Notes under the pieces: model-generated
Told to the model about the DNA's origin: nothing
The model's database searches: none
What the model saw: the letters and a program-made list of their open reading frames with translations, nothing else
In this document: positions 38,201 through 46,237 of the stretch, piece by piece
Position numbering within the stretch: position 1 is the stretch's first letter
How the letters are laid out: every line of letters begins with the position of its first letter
From: Salinispira pacifica
GTDB taxonomy: Bacteria > Spirochaetota > Spirochaetia > DSM-27196 > Salinispiraceae
DNA: 64,000 nucleotides
Assembly (NCBI RefSeq): GCF_000507245.1
Contig: NC_023035.1
Span: 1-64,000 of the forward strand
Reading direction: 5' to 3'
Program-made: the position numbers and the translations under genes

Positions 38201-38394
38201 CGGCTTACACCGCTTTCCATCTCGTAGGGACCCACCCCGGGATTGGTGGTGAAGACAATGGCGGTGGGCAGGTTCACATCGGGAAATAACTCCTGACCGA
38301 TCCGGGTCAAAGAGAGAATTCCCAGTACAAAGAATGCGGCGAACACCATGGTAGCTGTAACAGGATGCTTTACCGCCAGTCGGGGAATGCTCAT
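35251..38394 (-). CDS. RND-family efflux transporter (AcrB/CusA type)
   Basis: Proton-driven inner-membrane pump of 1047 residues with 12 predicted helices and two large periplasmic loops. Typical segments: GQELFPDVNLP (N-terminal), GMFVDNAIVVLESIYR in TM4, where the proton-relay Asp pair is Asp-Asn, and TGIVVNNAIVLIDYIHLLR in the second half. This pattern fits the broad drug/export RND families rather than the metal pumps. The ATG overlaps the adaptor stop by 4 nt. Confidence 0.94.
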   Translation of the reverse strand: MSIPRLAVKHPVTATMVFAAFFVLGILSLTRIGQELFPDVNLPTAIVFTTNPGVGPYEMESGVSRRIESAFAGLDGVESISSESYEGMSMVQVGFVSGTDLDIMLPEIREAINTVSQNFPQGTERPLIFKFSSNTLPSLRVNVFTGSSGINIRDLIESEVVPQLERIPGVAQVDFFGGREAAMMVRLDMESLIKLEIPIPQVIRAFEGENISLPGGTITADRRTIIIRTIGEFKDSTDIGNTLVGYKGQVPVYLKDIAEISLDYKPQQEYVYVRGNEGVNLAIQKQSGFNTVDVNEAVLERISEIRRVLPSSIRFEVQSDQAVQVRGSIGGVATTAWQGGILAIIVLLIFLRNVRSTVIVSMAIPVSVIATFSLIDFGGMTLNITSLLGITLAIGMFVDNAIVVLESIYRKQLMGISRHDAAIEGAEEVSKAIIASTLTTMAVFIPMLFVEGLAGHLFRDLSLTISFSLGMSLITALALIPMLSSRFLKVEKLTGLHPDKLHELSLADVTTRTGNRVLDKLGEWIQHGLKKLDEGYESLINWSLNHRWTVIISAVLLLVFSFGSILLLGMEFIPEADEGTFQISIETRVGSDYALTTEKVYGIEDIIREEAGDYLETLSTRVGDGGSNFANVDIALVGKDERSEDIWEITRRINRRIEREILDIQHNLTITGMSSLAGMASGGGGSPLVVRLLGDDLESMQDYAEILVNRMGAVEGTRNFRSSFSTGRPELQFRIKREQAVSLGLSPLEIAATVRAAYNGQTVSRFSRDGDDLDVVIILNEEDRNSLDKMTNLTFVNQAGTPIPLENVIEIVEEQGPQGIIRQDRTRVVEVLGNTDGSRALNRVVDDMEAILDDMGPAPLGISREIAGSASEMDESFQSLLFALIMALSLVYMVMASQFEDFLNPLIVMFSVPFSIFGLVAALLLTNTTFNILSFTGAILLTGIVVNNAIVLIDYIHLLRSQGLDLKSAIIRGGTTRLKPILMTTTTTLLGLIPMALGYGTGAELRAPMAKAVVGGLTTSTLITLVLIPTIYWIIESYRLKRREAEA

Positions 38395-39677
38395 TTCGCA
38401 TCTCCCCTGCCGATCACCCGCACTTCCTGTTCATCTTCAAGAAATGCATTTCCTTCCACAATAATCTGGTGTTCAAGGCTTAACTCCGAGGTAATGGCGG
38501 TTACTCCGCCGTCACTTAAACCGGTTTCCACCTCTCTGCTTCTGGCAATAAAGGTTTCGGGGTCTCCCTCATCGTCAGCTTCCAGGGTGAACAGCACCTG
38601 ACCGCCTTCACGAAACACCAGCGCTGTATCGGGAACCAGGAGAACATCGTTGATCTCCTCCACAATAAAATCAACACCCACAAACATTCCGGGCTTCAGA
38701 AGAGAAGCGGGGTTTTCCACCGCAACATCCACCACAAAAGTTCTGCTTTCAGCCTGAATCACCTCCGCAATGCTGGTAATAAACCCTTCGAAGGGAGGAG
38801 AATCGGGGTAGGCAATGGGAGAGACCCGTGCTCGAATGCTGTCTCTCTGCTGCTGGAAAAGCCCGTAATGCTGTTCGGGGATGGTGATTTTGGCATAGAT
38901 CACATTGTCGCTTACAATAGAAAGAAGAGGATTGCCGGGAGCTGCGGTGTTTCCTGCGTCATTAAAGATTTCCACTACCCGGCCGGCAACCGGGCTTCGG
39001 ACCTGGGCATAATCAAGCTGAAGACTGGCAAGTTCGTACTGACGCTGTGCGGCACGGGCCTGGGCCCTGGCAACATTTATGTCTTCCTGCCGTGCGCCCT
39101 GTTCCATGAGCTGTACGTTCCGGCGTGCATTTTCCAGCTCAGTCTCTGCGGCGGTTACCCGGTTCTCCGCTTCTTCATACTCGGCTCGGGCGATGGTGCC
39201 CGACTCAAACAGGTTTTCCGTTCGCTCCAGGTTGTTCCGGGCGGTCTGAAGCTCATTTTCCGCCTGTTCCAGGCTGGCCCGGGCGTTCTGCAGCTCCTCG
39301 GGTCGTACACCCTGAACTGACTTTGCAAGGACGGCCTCCGCCGCTTCCCAGTTCGCTCTGGCCTGTTCTGCCTGGAGGCGAACCACATCATCATTCAGAC
39401 GGACAAGCAGTTGATCCTTTTCCACCCGTTCATTTTCATCCACAAGGATTTCCAGTATTTCTCCGGAAATGAGAGGGGTGACCACCGTGCTTTGTTCCGG
39501 TCTGAGGTTGCCGTTATATGAAAGTTCGACCTGAAGATCGCCCATATAGGGTTGCCCCGTTCTGACCGGAGTAGCCTGCACCGGAGGTTCTTCTTCCGTT
39601 GCCTGAACTATCAGCTGAACAGCAACAGCCGCCAGAAGTAATCCTATAACTGCCAGAGGTATTAGCTTTTTAATCAA
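38391..39677 (-). CDS. RND efflux periplasmic adaptor (membrane fusion protein)
   Basis: Links the RND pump to TolC. The 428 residues have an N-terminal signal anchor (about 5-27), a first half-lipoyl segment, a long coiled-coil hairpin (about 95-210; QAEQARANWEAAE, RAQARAAQRQYELASLQ), the second lipoyl half (QVRSPVAGRVVE) and beta-barrel/proximal domains. It follows the TetR gene with a 41-nt gap and overlaps the pump gene by 4 nt. Confidence 0.93.
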   Translation of the reverse strand: MIKKLIPLAVIGLLLAAVAVQLIVQATEEEPPVQATPVRTGQPYMGDLQVELSYNGNLRPEQSTVVTPLISGEILEILVDENERVEKDQLLVRLNDDVVRLQAEQARANWEAAEAVLAKSVQGVRPEELQNARASLEQAENELQTARNNLERTENLFESGTIARAEYEEAENRVTAAETELENARRNVQLMEQGARQEDINVARAQARAAQRQYELASLQLDYAQVRSPVAGRVVEIFNDAGNTAAPGNPLLSIVSDNVIYAKITIPEQHYGLFQQQRDSIRARVSPIAYPDSPPFEGFITSIAEVIQAESRTFVVDVAVENPASLLKPGMFVGVDFIVEEINDVLLVPDTALVFREGGQVLFTLEADDEGDPETFIARSREVETGLSDGGVTAITSELSLEHQIIVEGNAFLEDEQEVRVIGRGDAK

Positions 39678-39718
39678 TGTTCATCTCCCGGGTACGTTCA
39701 GAATGAACCCGGAAGTTT

Positions 39719-40309
39719 TTATTTTCCGGGTCGGTCTTCCTGAGGCATTATTCCCTGTACTATAAGGCTTCGCATCTTCTCAATTTCGCCCTTCAACCGG
39801 GTGCTTGAAACAGATGAGAATGTAAACAATATCCCGGAAATCCATAATTTCAGCAGATATGCCCGGGATTCTGAATCATATTGGGCCAACGGGTAATTTG
39901 CAGCCTCGGGGGCGTCAAAAATTGCCGAAAGCTGTGTGCTCACCCTCACAAGGTTTTTGCGGAACAGATTCAGACGGTTTGCTTCCTGATACATTCCCCG
40001 AACCAACGGATGCAGTTCTTTCAGAATATCGAACCCGTAATCTGTAATCGCTGTCACACGGTCTGATAAGGGGCGGTCGGAGTGGAGTATACTGCTTAAC
40101 TGCCGGTTGAACTTTTTCCACACCGCATTGACTGCCGAAATAAACAGTACTTCCTTATCCTTAAAATAGGTATAAATTGAGCCCGGGGCAATACCTGAAG
40201 CAATTGCAATATCTTTCATGGTAGTATTGGTAAAGCCCTGTTCTCCGAAGGCTTTGATTGCGGCCTGAAGAATTTTACTTCGCTTTTCCTCATCCTGCTG
40301 ACGGGCCAT
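39719..40309 (-). CDS. TetR-family transcriptional regulator
   Basis: 196 residues with an N-terminal TetR HTH (FGEQGFTNTTMKDIAIASG, IYTYFKDKEVLF; about 14-50) and a ligand-binding helical domain. The first in-frame ATG (40345) overlaps the predicted -10, so it would be outside the mRNA. The ATG at 40309 has AGAGGTG 4-10 nt upstream and gives the usual short N-terminus. As first gene of the efflux block it probably represses that block and itself. Confidence 0.92.
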   Translation of the reverse strand: MARQQDEEKRSKILQAAIKAFGEQGFTNTTMKDIAIASGIAPGSIYTYFKDKEVLFISAVNAVWKKFNRQLSSILHSDRPLSDRVTAITDYGFDILKELHPLVRGMYQEANRLNLFRKNLVRVSTQLSAIFDAPEAANYPLAQYDSESRAYLLKLWISGILFTFSSVSSTRLKGEIEKMRSLIVQGIMPQEDRPGK

Positions 40310-40344
40310 AAGCACCTCTTTTGTTATTTTTGAACTCTCATTCA

Positions 40345-40373
40345 AGTTTAGCGCATTCCTGAATCAAATTCAA
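40345..40373 (-). promoter_or_regulatory. Promoter and possible operator of the efflux block
   Basis: TTGAAT (40373-40368), 17-bp spacer, TAAACT (40350-40345). The spacer contains a short dyad ATTC-CT-GAAT (40355-40364), and ATTCAAG occurs twice, 28 bp apart (40340-40346 and 40368-40374). Either could bind the TetR protein. Confidence 0.6.
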
Positions 40374-40465
40374 GATAAATGCTGATGAAATTTATCATAA
40401 AGAGGCCGGGAGCAGCTCCCCCGGGCAGCTAACGGGTCCTATGGCGGACTGATGGAAAACGGGAC

Positions 40466-41560
40466 CTAAATTGTGAGAACTATGTGGATCGTGGTGGTTG
40501 CGTCGGTTTCGCTTCGGTTCACAAAACTCTCAAAGTTTATGTGAACCTTTTTGCATGCTTCATTCAGATATGACAAATAATACAACCCCAGATTCATGTT
40601 CTCCTGGAGTTCTGTTTGTCCTTCATAGAAGTCTTTCAAACTTTTCCCGCTGATATTGGCGGTAATCCGGTGGTTGATCTTCTGTTTCATATCATCAAAC
40701 CCGGATTTCTGGTTTGAGATCATGAAGTGCATGCGGGCCCTGTCACCTTTTTCATGGCGCTTTTTACTGAGGCGCAGCAGAATATAAATATTGTCATCGT
40801 CCAGAAGTTTTTTCAGCGCCGAGGACTGATCATCGCCCATTGCCATGTTCATCAGAAGCTCAACCAGCATCAGGGCCAGATACTCGGGAATGCTTGCTTT
40901 ATCCATAAACTGGGCCAGTAGCTGCTGACCTTTCCGGATCAGCTGGAAGTACCCCGTAGAACCCCGGTGAATTGAGAGAATGAAATAGATGAGGGGATCC
41001 AGGGTGTCCAGATATTTCCGTGCAAGATTTTTATACATGTTCTTTTCAGATTCATGCATGCTCTCATTCGTTTCAATTCTTTTGATAACGGGCTGACACA
41101 TCATCTGCTTGATTTCATTCACCGCAGATATGTTTTTCGTCAGGATATTATCCAGAACTTTCTGGTTGATTTTGGTTCGGTAATCAATGGGGTTTTTGAT
41201 GTTGTGGCGGTTATAATGCTGAATCAGCTCCGATTCCACCACATTTTCAAAGAGCAGCGTGTTGAATTGACGGTAGAGCATTCCGTAGGTCATCAGTTTG
41301 ATGAGATCGATAATCTCTTTCCGCTTGGAGACCACATCTTCAAGGGGAAGCTCCATCTTGCTGATATAATCGAGAAGCTGCATTCGCTGTATGGTGGCCG
41401 GGGAGAAATCCACCACATGAATTCCGTATTCCTCAACGCCGTCGGAAAGCTTAAATCGGTTGATTTTTTTCCCGCTTTTGGTGAAATACGACACACCTTC
41501 ATCGGTGAAGATCACCTTCATGGGAATGTCTAAAACACCTTTCTGCGTTGAAGTTTCCAT
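40466..41560 (-). CDS. Unknown protein with a possible degenerate GHKL domain
   Basis: 364 residues, no named family recognised and no signal peptide. The C-terminal third resembles the GHKL (histidine-kinase ATPase) order: an N-box-like helix LALMLVELLMNMA (228-240), a G1-like position ARMHFMISNQKSG (275-287) where DNGxG is missing, and a final strand pattern after NLGLYYLSYLNEA (323-335) ending TTTIHIVLTI. ATP binding is therefore doubtful. It is probably a structural or signalling cytoplasmic protein. Transcribed alone; GAGGTG lies 8 nt before the ATG. Confidence 0.6.
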   Translation of the reverse strand: METSTQKGVLDIPMKVIFTDEGVSYFTKSGKKINRFKLSDGVEEYGIHVVDFSPATIQRMQLLDYISKMELPLEDVVSKRKEIIDLIKLMTYGMLYRQFNTLLFENVVESELIQHYNRHNIKNPIDYRTKINQKVLDNILTKNISAVNEIKQMMCQPVIKRIETNESMHESEKNMYKNLARKYLDTLDPLIYFILSIHRGSTGYFQLIRKGQQLLAQFMDKASIPEYLALMLVELLMNMAMGDDQSSALKKLLDDDNIYILLRLSKKRHEKGDRARMHFMISNQKSGFDDMKQKINHRITANISGKSLKDFYEGQTELQENMNLGLYYLSYLNEACKKVHINFESFVNRSETDATTTIHIVLTI

Positions 41561-41601
41561 TAATTACCACACCTCGGTTCGGGACAAATCCGGCCCAGCA
41601 T

Positions 41602-41630
41602 ATATTAGCCGGTGTGAACTGATTTCGCAA
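41602..41630 (-). promoter_or_regulatory. Promoter for the GHKL-like gene
   Basis: TTGCGA (41630-41625), 17-bp spacer, TAATAT (41607-41602), about 42 nt before the ATG. Confidence 0.55.
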
Positions 41631-41645
41631 GATACTTGCACTGTA

Positions 41646-43304
41646 TCAAATATCTCTGCTGAGCTTCTGCTCATACATATTCCGGGCAATGGGAATCCGG
41701 CGTCCGGTACCGAAGGCCTTGGGTGATACTTTCAGCACCGGCGGTGCCTGCCGTCGTTTGTACTCCGAACGGGCCACAAGTCCGATAACTTTCTGAACCA
41801 CTTCCTGTTCAAAACCCATGTCGATCAGTTCCCGGGTTGTATAGCCCCGGTGCAGGTAAAGCTTGAGAATCCCGTCCAGTATCTCATAATCCGGCAGGCT
41901 GTCCTGGTCTTTCTGGTCGGGTCTGAGTTCCGCAGAAGGGGGCTTACTGATAATTTCTTCGGGAATGATTTCCCCGTTTCTGTTGATATGCCGGCACAGA
42001 GCGTACACTTCAGTCTTGAATAAATCCCCGATCACCGCAAGTGAACCGGCCATATCGCCGTACAGCGTACAGTATCCCACACCCAGTTCCGACTTGTTTC
42101 CGGTGGTGAGCACCAGACTGGCGTATTTGTTGGAATAGGCCATAAGTAGAGTACCCCGTATGCGGGCTTGAATATTTTCTTCCGCAAGGCCGGGTTGGGT
42201 ACCCTCAAAATGGGGGGCGAGGGAAGATTCGAATGCGTTGTACAGCGGCTCGATGGCAATGGTTTTGGGGGTAATTCCCAGGTTGCGGCAGAGCTTCTCC
42301 GAGTCGCTGATGCTTCCGCTGGAGGAATACTGACTTGGCAGCATAAATGCCTCCACCTTTTCTTTTCCCAGAGCATGGACTGCCAGGGTAAGAACCAGGG
42401 CGGAATCCACTCCACCGGACAGTCCCAGATGTACCCGCTGGAAGCCCGTTTTTTTCAGATAGTCGGAGATCCCCAGGTGGAGAGCCTGTTCGATTTCCTC
42501 ATATGAATCAACTGAGACGTCCAGAGCCCTGCCGTTCTCTACAATTTCATCAACCAGCAGCTGTTCCCGGAACCCTTCGCCCATGGCATGAATATCACCG
42601 TGGGAATCTGATATTAATGACCGGCCGTCAAAAATCAGATTATCGTTTGCACCGCACATATTGGCATATACCACCGGCACCCGGCTGGAGCTGCCGATAT
42701 TGTGGATCAGTTTTTTCCGGGTATTCAGCTTCCCTGCATGAAAGGGGCTTGCCGAGGGCACAAGAATCAGTTCGGCGCCCTCATCCAGCAGTTCCTGCAC
42801 AGGATCGACGGCATACCGGAGATTCCCGGCATCCTCATCCTCCCACCACATATCCTCACAGATGGCCACTCCGATTTTGCGATGGCCGAATTTCCAGACG
42901 GTTCTGGAATGGGCGGGTTCGAAGTACCGGGCTTCATCGAATACATCGTATGTGGGAAGAAGCGTTTTTTCCTGTCGGTGAACAATTCTGCCTCCGTATA
43001 TCACGGCGGCGGTGTTCTGCAGGGCTTTGCCCTTTAGTCCCGGGTTCTTCTCCACATAGCCAACAACTACGGCGGTTTCCGGCGGGAGTTCATGCTGAAG
43101 CCGTCTGAGAGCCTTCAGATTGTCCTGTAGAAAGGCGGGATGATCCAGAAGGTCCATGGGAGGATATCCGCATACCGAAAGCTCGGGAAATACAATTATC
43201 TCCGCACCCGCATCAGCAGCTTCCCGGCTGTAGCTGAGTATGCGCTTCACATTACCGGAAAAATCACCGATTACCGAATTGATTTGTCCCACTGCGATTT
43301 TCAT
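41646..43304 (-). CDS. nadE: Glutamine-dependent NAD+ synthetase
   Basis: Last step of NAD synthesis, amidating nicotinate adenine dinucleotide with glutamine-derived ammonia. The 552 residues contain an N-terminal nitrilase-type glutaminase (triad E41, K113, C149) and a C-terminal synthetase with the PP-loop LSGGVDSALVLTLA (about 294-307). Length is typical of the two-domain bacterial form. GGGAGG precedes the ATG. Confidence 0.96.
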   Translation of the reverse strand: MKIAVGQINSVIGDFSGNVKRILSYSREAADAGAEIIVFPELSVCGYPPMDLLDHPAFLQDNLKALRRLQHELPPETAVVVGYVEKNPGLKGKALQNTAAVIYGGRIVHRQEKTLLPTYDVFDEARYFEPAHSRTVWKFGHRKIGVAICEDMWWEDEDAGNLRYAVDPVQELLDEGAELILVPSASPFHAGKLNTRKKLIHNIGSSSRVPVVYANMCGANDNLIFDGRSLISDSHGDIHAMGEGFREQLLVDEIVENGRALDVSVDSYEEIEQALHLGISDYLKKTGFQRVHLGLSGGVDSALVLTLAVHALGKEKVEAFMLPSQYSSSGSISDSEKLCRNLGITPKTIAIEPLYNAFESSLAPHFEGTQPGLAEENIQARIRGTLLMAYSNKYASLVLTTGNKSELGVGYCTLYGDMAGSLAVIGDLFKTEVYALCRHINRNGEIIPEEIISKPPSAELRPDQKDQDSLPDYEILDGILKLYLHRGYTTRELIDMGFEQEVVQKVIGLVARSEYKRRQAPPVLKVSPKAFGTGRRIPIARNMYEQKLSRDI

Positions 43305-43376
43305 CTAACCTCCCGGGCAATCCTTCGCAAGCTTCCACTTGACCATGGATATACCTGAATATAGACTCAAGTTAGC

Positions 43377-44024
43377 ATGGAAGATACCCTTCTGATAACA
43401 GGAAATCAAAGTCCTCTAAACACCAGTCTGGCCAACCGCTGGCTGAAGCAGGACGGCAGAATTATTGCAACAGTTGAGAAAGAGGATGAAACCGTACTGT
43501 ATCCCGATGCGGATCCTGAAAAACTGATTATTACGTCCCATGACCGGCGATCACCGTTTTCATCCCGGGCGCTCTTTCTGGATCTCCGGAATAAAAAGAT
43601 CGAGCTGGATCATATATTTATTCTTTTTTCAATTATGGGAAACTCGGATCAGCTTCAGATGATGACAAGCAGGCAGATCGAAACGGGAATAGATGAAGAG
43701 GTGAAAGGCTTTGTTTTCCTGCTCAAGGAAAGCATTGGACATTTTCAGAACCGGAACGGCGGATCCATAAACATTGTTATCCATAATACCGGTCCGAATG
43801 TTCCCGCCCCCTTCGACGCACTCATTCTTGGAGGCATAGAAGCTATGAGCAATGCGTTCTTCACCTATTACGGCCGGGAAAAATTCAAAATCCGCGGGTT
43901 TCAGGACAATGAACATGATACAGATGGGTATGCAGATTTTATCTGCGATACGGTTCTCCAGGACCGTCCCGGCGGAAAATGGTATAACAAGAATAAAACC
44001 GGATTCTTCGGTTTCGGGCGCTGA
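43377..44024 (+). CDS. Degenerate SDR-like protein
   Basis: 215 residues. The start LLITGNQSPLNTSLANRWL resembles the SDR Rossmann beginning, but the TGxxxGxG loop is replaced. Later strands (DHIFILFSIMG, SINIVIHNTGPN) fit the fold, while the catalytic Tyr-x-x-x-Lys is not in place (nearest is TYYGREKFK). It is probably a catalytically inactive or repurposed member. No Shine-Dalgarno sequence is visible before the ATG, which follows a TTGACC/TAGACT-like promoter closely. Confidence 0.55.
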   Translation: MEDTLLITGNQSPLNTSLANRWLKQDGRIIATVEKEDETVLYPDADPEKLIITSHDRRSPFSSRALFLDLRNKKIELDHIFILFSIMGNSDQLQMMTSRQIETGIDEEVKGFVFLLKESIGHFQNRNGGSINIVIHNTGPNVPAPFDALILGGIEAMSNAFFTYYGREKFKIRGFQDNEHDTDGYADFICDTVLQDRPGGKWYNKNKTGFFGFGR

Positions 44025-44059
44025 TTGACCTGCCCCGGGCTTTCTATTAAGCTCATTTC

Positions 44060-45295
44060 ATGAAACTCTGGATCAAATACTTGATCGCCGCAGCAGCAGG
44101 AATTCTGTTGGGAATTCTGCTCCCGTTGAACGGCGGCGATACCGAAGTATATTTACAGAATCTGTATACCTATGTGCTGCACATAGGGCGGTACCTCATC
44201 TTTCCCCTGGTGTTTTTCGGTTTGACCATCGGGACGTACGAGCTTTGGATGGAAAACCGTTTCTTCAAATTATACGGCCGGAGTCTGGCCTATATTGTTG
44301 CTGCGGCCATCAGCTCAGGGGTTATCGGAGCGGTATTTGTAGCTGTTTTTTCCCCCGACCGGGTACCGATTATCATAGAAGAGGCCCAGGTCACCCCCCT
44401 GCCGGGTCTTGCAGAACAGTTCACCAGAGTTTTCCCGAAAAATCTCTTCAATGTGTTTACCGGAAACGGTGACTTCCTTCTTCCCCTGGTTATTTTTGCA
44501 GTGATCCTTGGAATCGGTCTTCTGAGAAACCGGTCTGTTTCCGCACCGGTGATTGATGTTTTTGAAAGTCTCAGCCGGGTTTTCCGGAACTTGAACCGGG
44601 TGGTACTTGAAATTCTCAGCTTCGGACTCTTTTTCATGGCTGCATACCGTACATCCCAGCTTCGGGGAATGGTTGATCTTGAACTGTTCACCCAGCTGCT
44701 GTTCGTGGTGATCGGCGCAGTTCTGTTTGTTCTGTTCGTTCTCATTCCCGCACTTCTCTATTTCCTGGGGAACCGCGAACGTAATCCGTTTCTGTGGATA
44801 TTTTCCGCCTTGCCGGCAGGAATTTCAGCCCTTCTTTCGGGAGATATGTATTTCACCCTCAGTTCAGCACACGGAAGCGTGGGGGAAAACATGGGAATCC
44901 AGCAGAAAGCCGGATCGGCCATGCTGCCTCTGGGAGCGGTCTTCAGCAGGAGCGGTACAGCCCTGGTTACCGCAATCAGCTTCGTCCTGATACTCAGATC
45001 ATATTCCAGTCTGGATGTAACCTTCGTACAGTACCTCTGGATCATCGGATCAAGCATTCTCATCAGTTTTATGCTGGGAACGGTTCCCGGCAGCGGAATG
45101 GTTGTAAGCTTATCCCTAATATCCGCCTGGTACGGGCAGGGTCTGGAAGAGGGGTTTCTCATACTTCTCCCCATAGCCCCCATTCTCACGGCACTTTCGG
45201 TTCTTGTTGATATTATGGTGATACTGCTGATAAACCAGCTGGTGGCTGATCGTGAATCCATGGTGCGCAGCGTCCCGGTGAAGGATTTTCTCTAA
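44060..45295 (+). CDS. Divergent DAACS-family (SDF) symporter
   Basis: Inner-membrane carrier related to glutamate/dicarboxylate:cation symporters; 411 residues with about eight helices and two re-entrant loops. The HP1 segment is SSAHGSVG in place of SSSAATLP, and the TM7 NMDGT motif that binds sodium is SRSGT (AVFSRSGTALVTA). HP2 is GTVPGSGMVVSLSL. Substrate and coupling ion may therefore differ from known members. It lies 35 nt after the SDR-like gene. Confidence 0.8.
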   Translation: MKLWIKYLIAAAAGILLGILLPLNGGDTEVYLQNLYTYVLHIGRYLIFPLVFFGLTIGTYELWMENRFFKLYGRSLAYIVAAAISSGVIGAVFVAVFSPDRVPIIIEEAQVTPLPGLAEQFTRVFPKNLFNVFTGNGDFLLPLVIFAVILGIGLLRNRSVSAPVIDVFESLSRVFRNLNRVVLEILSFGLFFMAAYRTSQLRGMVDLELFTQLLFVVIGAVLFVLFVLIPALLYFLGNRERNPFLWIFSALPAGISALLSGDMYFTLSSAHGSVGENMGIQQKAGSAMLPLGAVFSRSGTALVTAISFVLILRSYSSLDVTFVQYLWIIGSSILISFMLGTVPGSGMVVSLSLISAWYGQGLEEGFLILLPIAPILTALSVLVDIMVILLINQLVADRESMVRSVPVKDFL

Positions 45296-45389
45296 ACACC
45301 GCTTCGCTGACCCGGTACCCCGGGCACAGCCCGGGAGCCTCGGCCAAGGGGCGTCCATCTATACTATGTGAGAATCTATGTGAGAATGT

Positions 45390-46064
45390 TCACATGAGGA
45401 TGTTCATCCTGATCATGGTGCCTGCACTGAGGCTGTCCCAAAACGGAAGGTCCGACCCGTCCCAGAGATGCCAGATGGGGAGGATCACCTTGGAACCCAC
45501 GCTGAATCCGAACCAATCGTTTATCCGGAAATTTAGAGCAGGTTCAAACTGAAGATTGATCCACCGTCCCCTGCCCAGGGTGTAGTTGGAAATTTCGGAC
45601 ATGCTCTCTGTACCGTCCAGGGGAATTACCGGGATTCTGAATAAAAGCCCCGGCCCTGCGGCCAGGGAGAACGATGTGATGCTGCTGATATCAACCTGCA
45701 TATACCAGGGAATGTTGAGGTTCAGAGCCAGAAGCACGGCAACCGGGCCGGTAAAACTTCCTGTGGTCTTTTGGGTGGGGAACGCCCGTCCGTAGTCCTC
45801 AAGGTACACCATTTCGTCCGTATAGAGATCCAACGCCGGTGCGATTCCCAGAAAATCACTGAATGAGATGGTAACGCCGGTGCCTGCATAGGTGATGATC
45901 TGGCTGGCGGAAATGCCGTTTGCATCACCTCCGGTAAAATCCGTTTCCTGTGACTGTCCCTGCCAGAGAAGTCCTCCTCTGAAGAGTTGAATATCTGTTT
46001 CTACCGCCCAAACAGGAATGATGAGGAACACCATGAGCAAAACGCATACAAGCCGGATCTTCAT
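45390..46064 (-). CDS. Secreted or outer-membrane protein of unknown function
   Basis: 224 residues with a signal peptide (MKIRLVCVLLMVFLIIPVWA, cleavage near 20). The mature part has alternating aromatic and polar strands (GRWINLQFEPALNFRIND, WFGFSVGSKVILP), fitting a small outer-membrane beta-barrel. No named family recognised. An extended -10 (TGATATACT) ends 7 nt before the ATG. The convergent DAACS gene ends 94 nt away. Confidence 0.65.
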   Translation of the reverse strand: MKIRLVCVLLMVFLIIPVWAVETDIQLFRGGLLWQGQSQETDFTGGDANGISASQIITYAGTGVTISFSDFLGIAPALDLYTDEMVYLEDYGRAFPTQKTTGSFTGPVAVLLALNLNIPWYMQVDISSITSFSLAAGPGLLFRIPVIPLDGTESMSEISNYTLGRGRWINLQFEPALNFRINDWFGFSVGSKVILPIWHLWDGSDLPFWDSLSAGTMIRMNILM

Positions 46065-46071
46065 AGTTCAC

Positions 46072-46080
46072 AGTATATCA
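46072..46080 (-). promoter_or_regulatory. Extended -10 before the outer-membrane-like gene
   Basis: TGATATACT on the minus strand, 7 nt from the ATG at 46064, with no Shine-Dalgarno sequence between. Confidence 0.6.
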
Positions 46081-46142
46081 TGAGGAATGGGTAAAAGCAG
46101 AGGGCGGGGAAAAAATTCCGGATTTGAAGAGTCTGGCCAGGG

Positions 46143-46180
46143 AAAAAAACAGGGCCTGATGCCTTTCAGCAGGCCCTGTT
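46143..46180 (-). terminator. Rho-independent terminator after proS
   Basis: 11-bp stem (46148-46158 with 46170-46180) and a minus-strand U-run (46149-46143). A perfect DnaA box (TGTGGATAA, 46180-46188) touches its upstream edge. Confidence 0.85.
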
Positions 46181-46237
46181 GTGGATAATGCATTGCCATT
46201 GATTTGTATGGTTGATTTAGATCTCAGATATGGGGGA

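Noticed and set aside
45317-45342. Terminator between the convergent DAACS and outer-membrane-like genes
   Set aside because: A CCCGGGC/GCCCGGG hairpin exists but has no U-tract on either strand.
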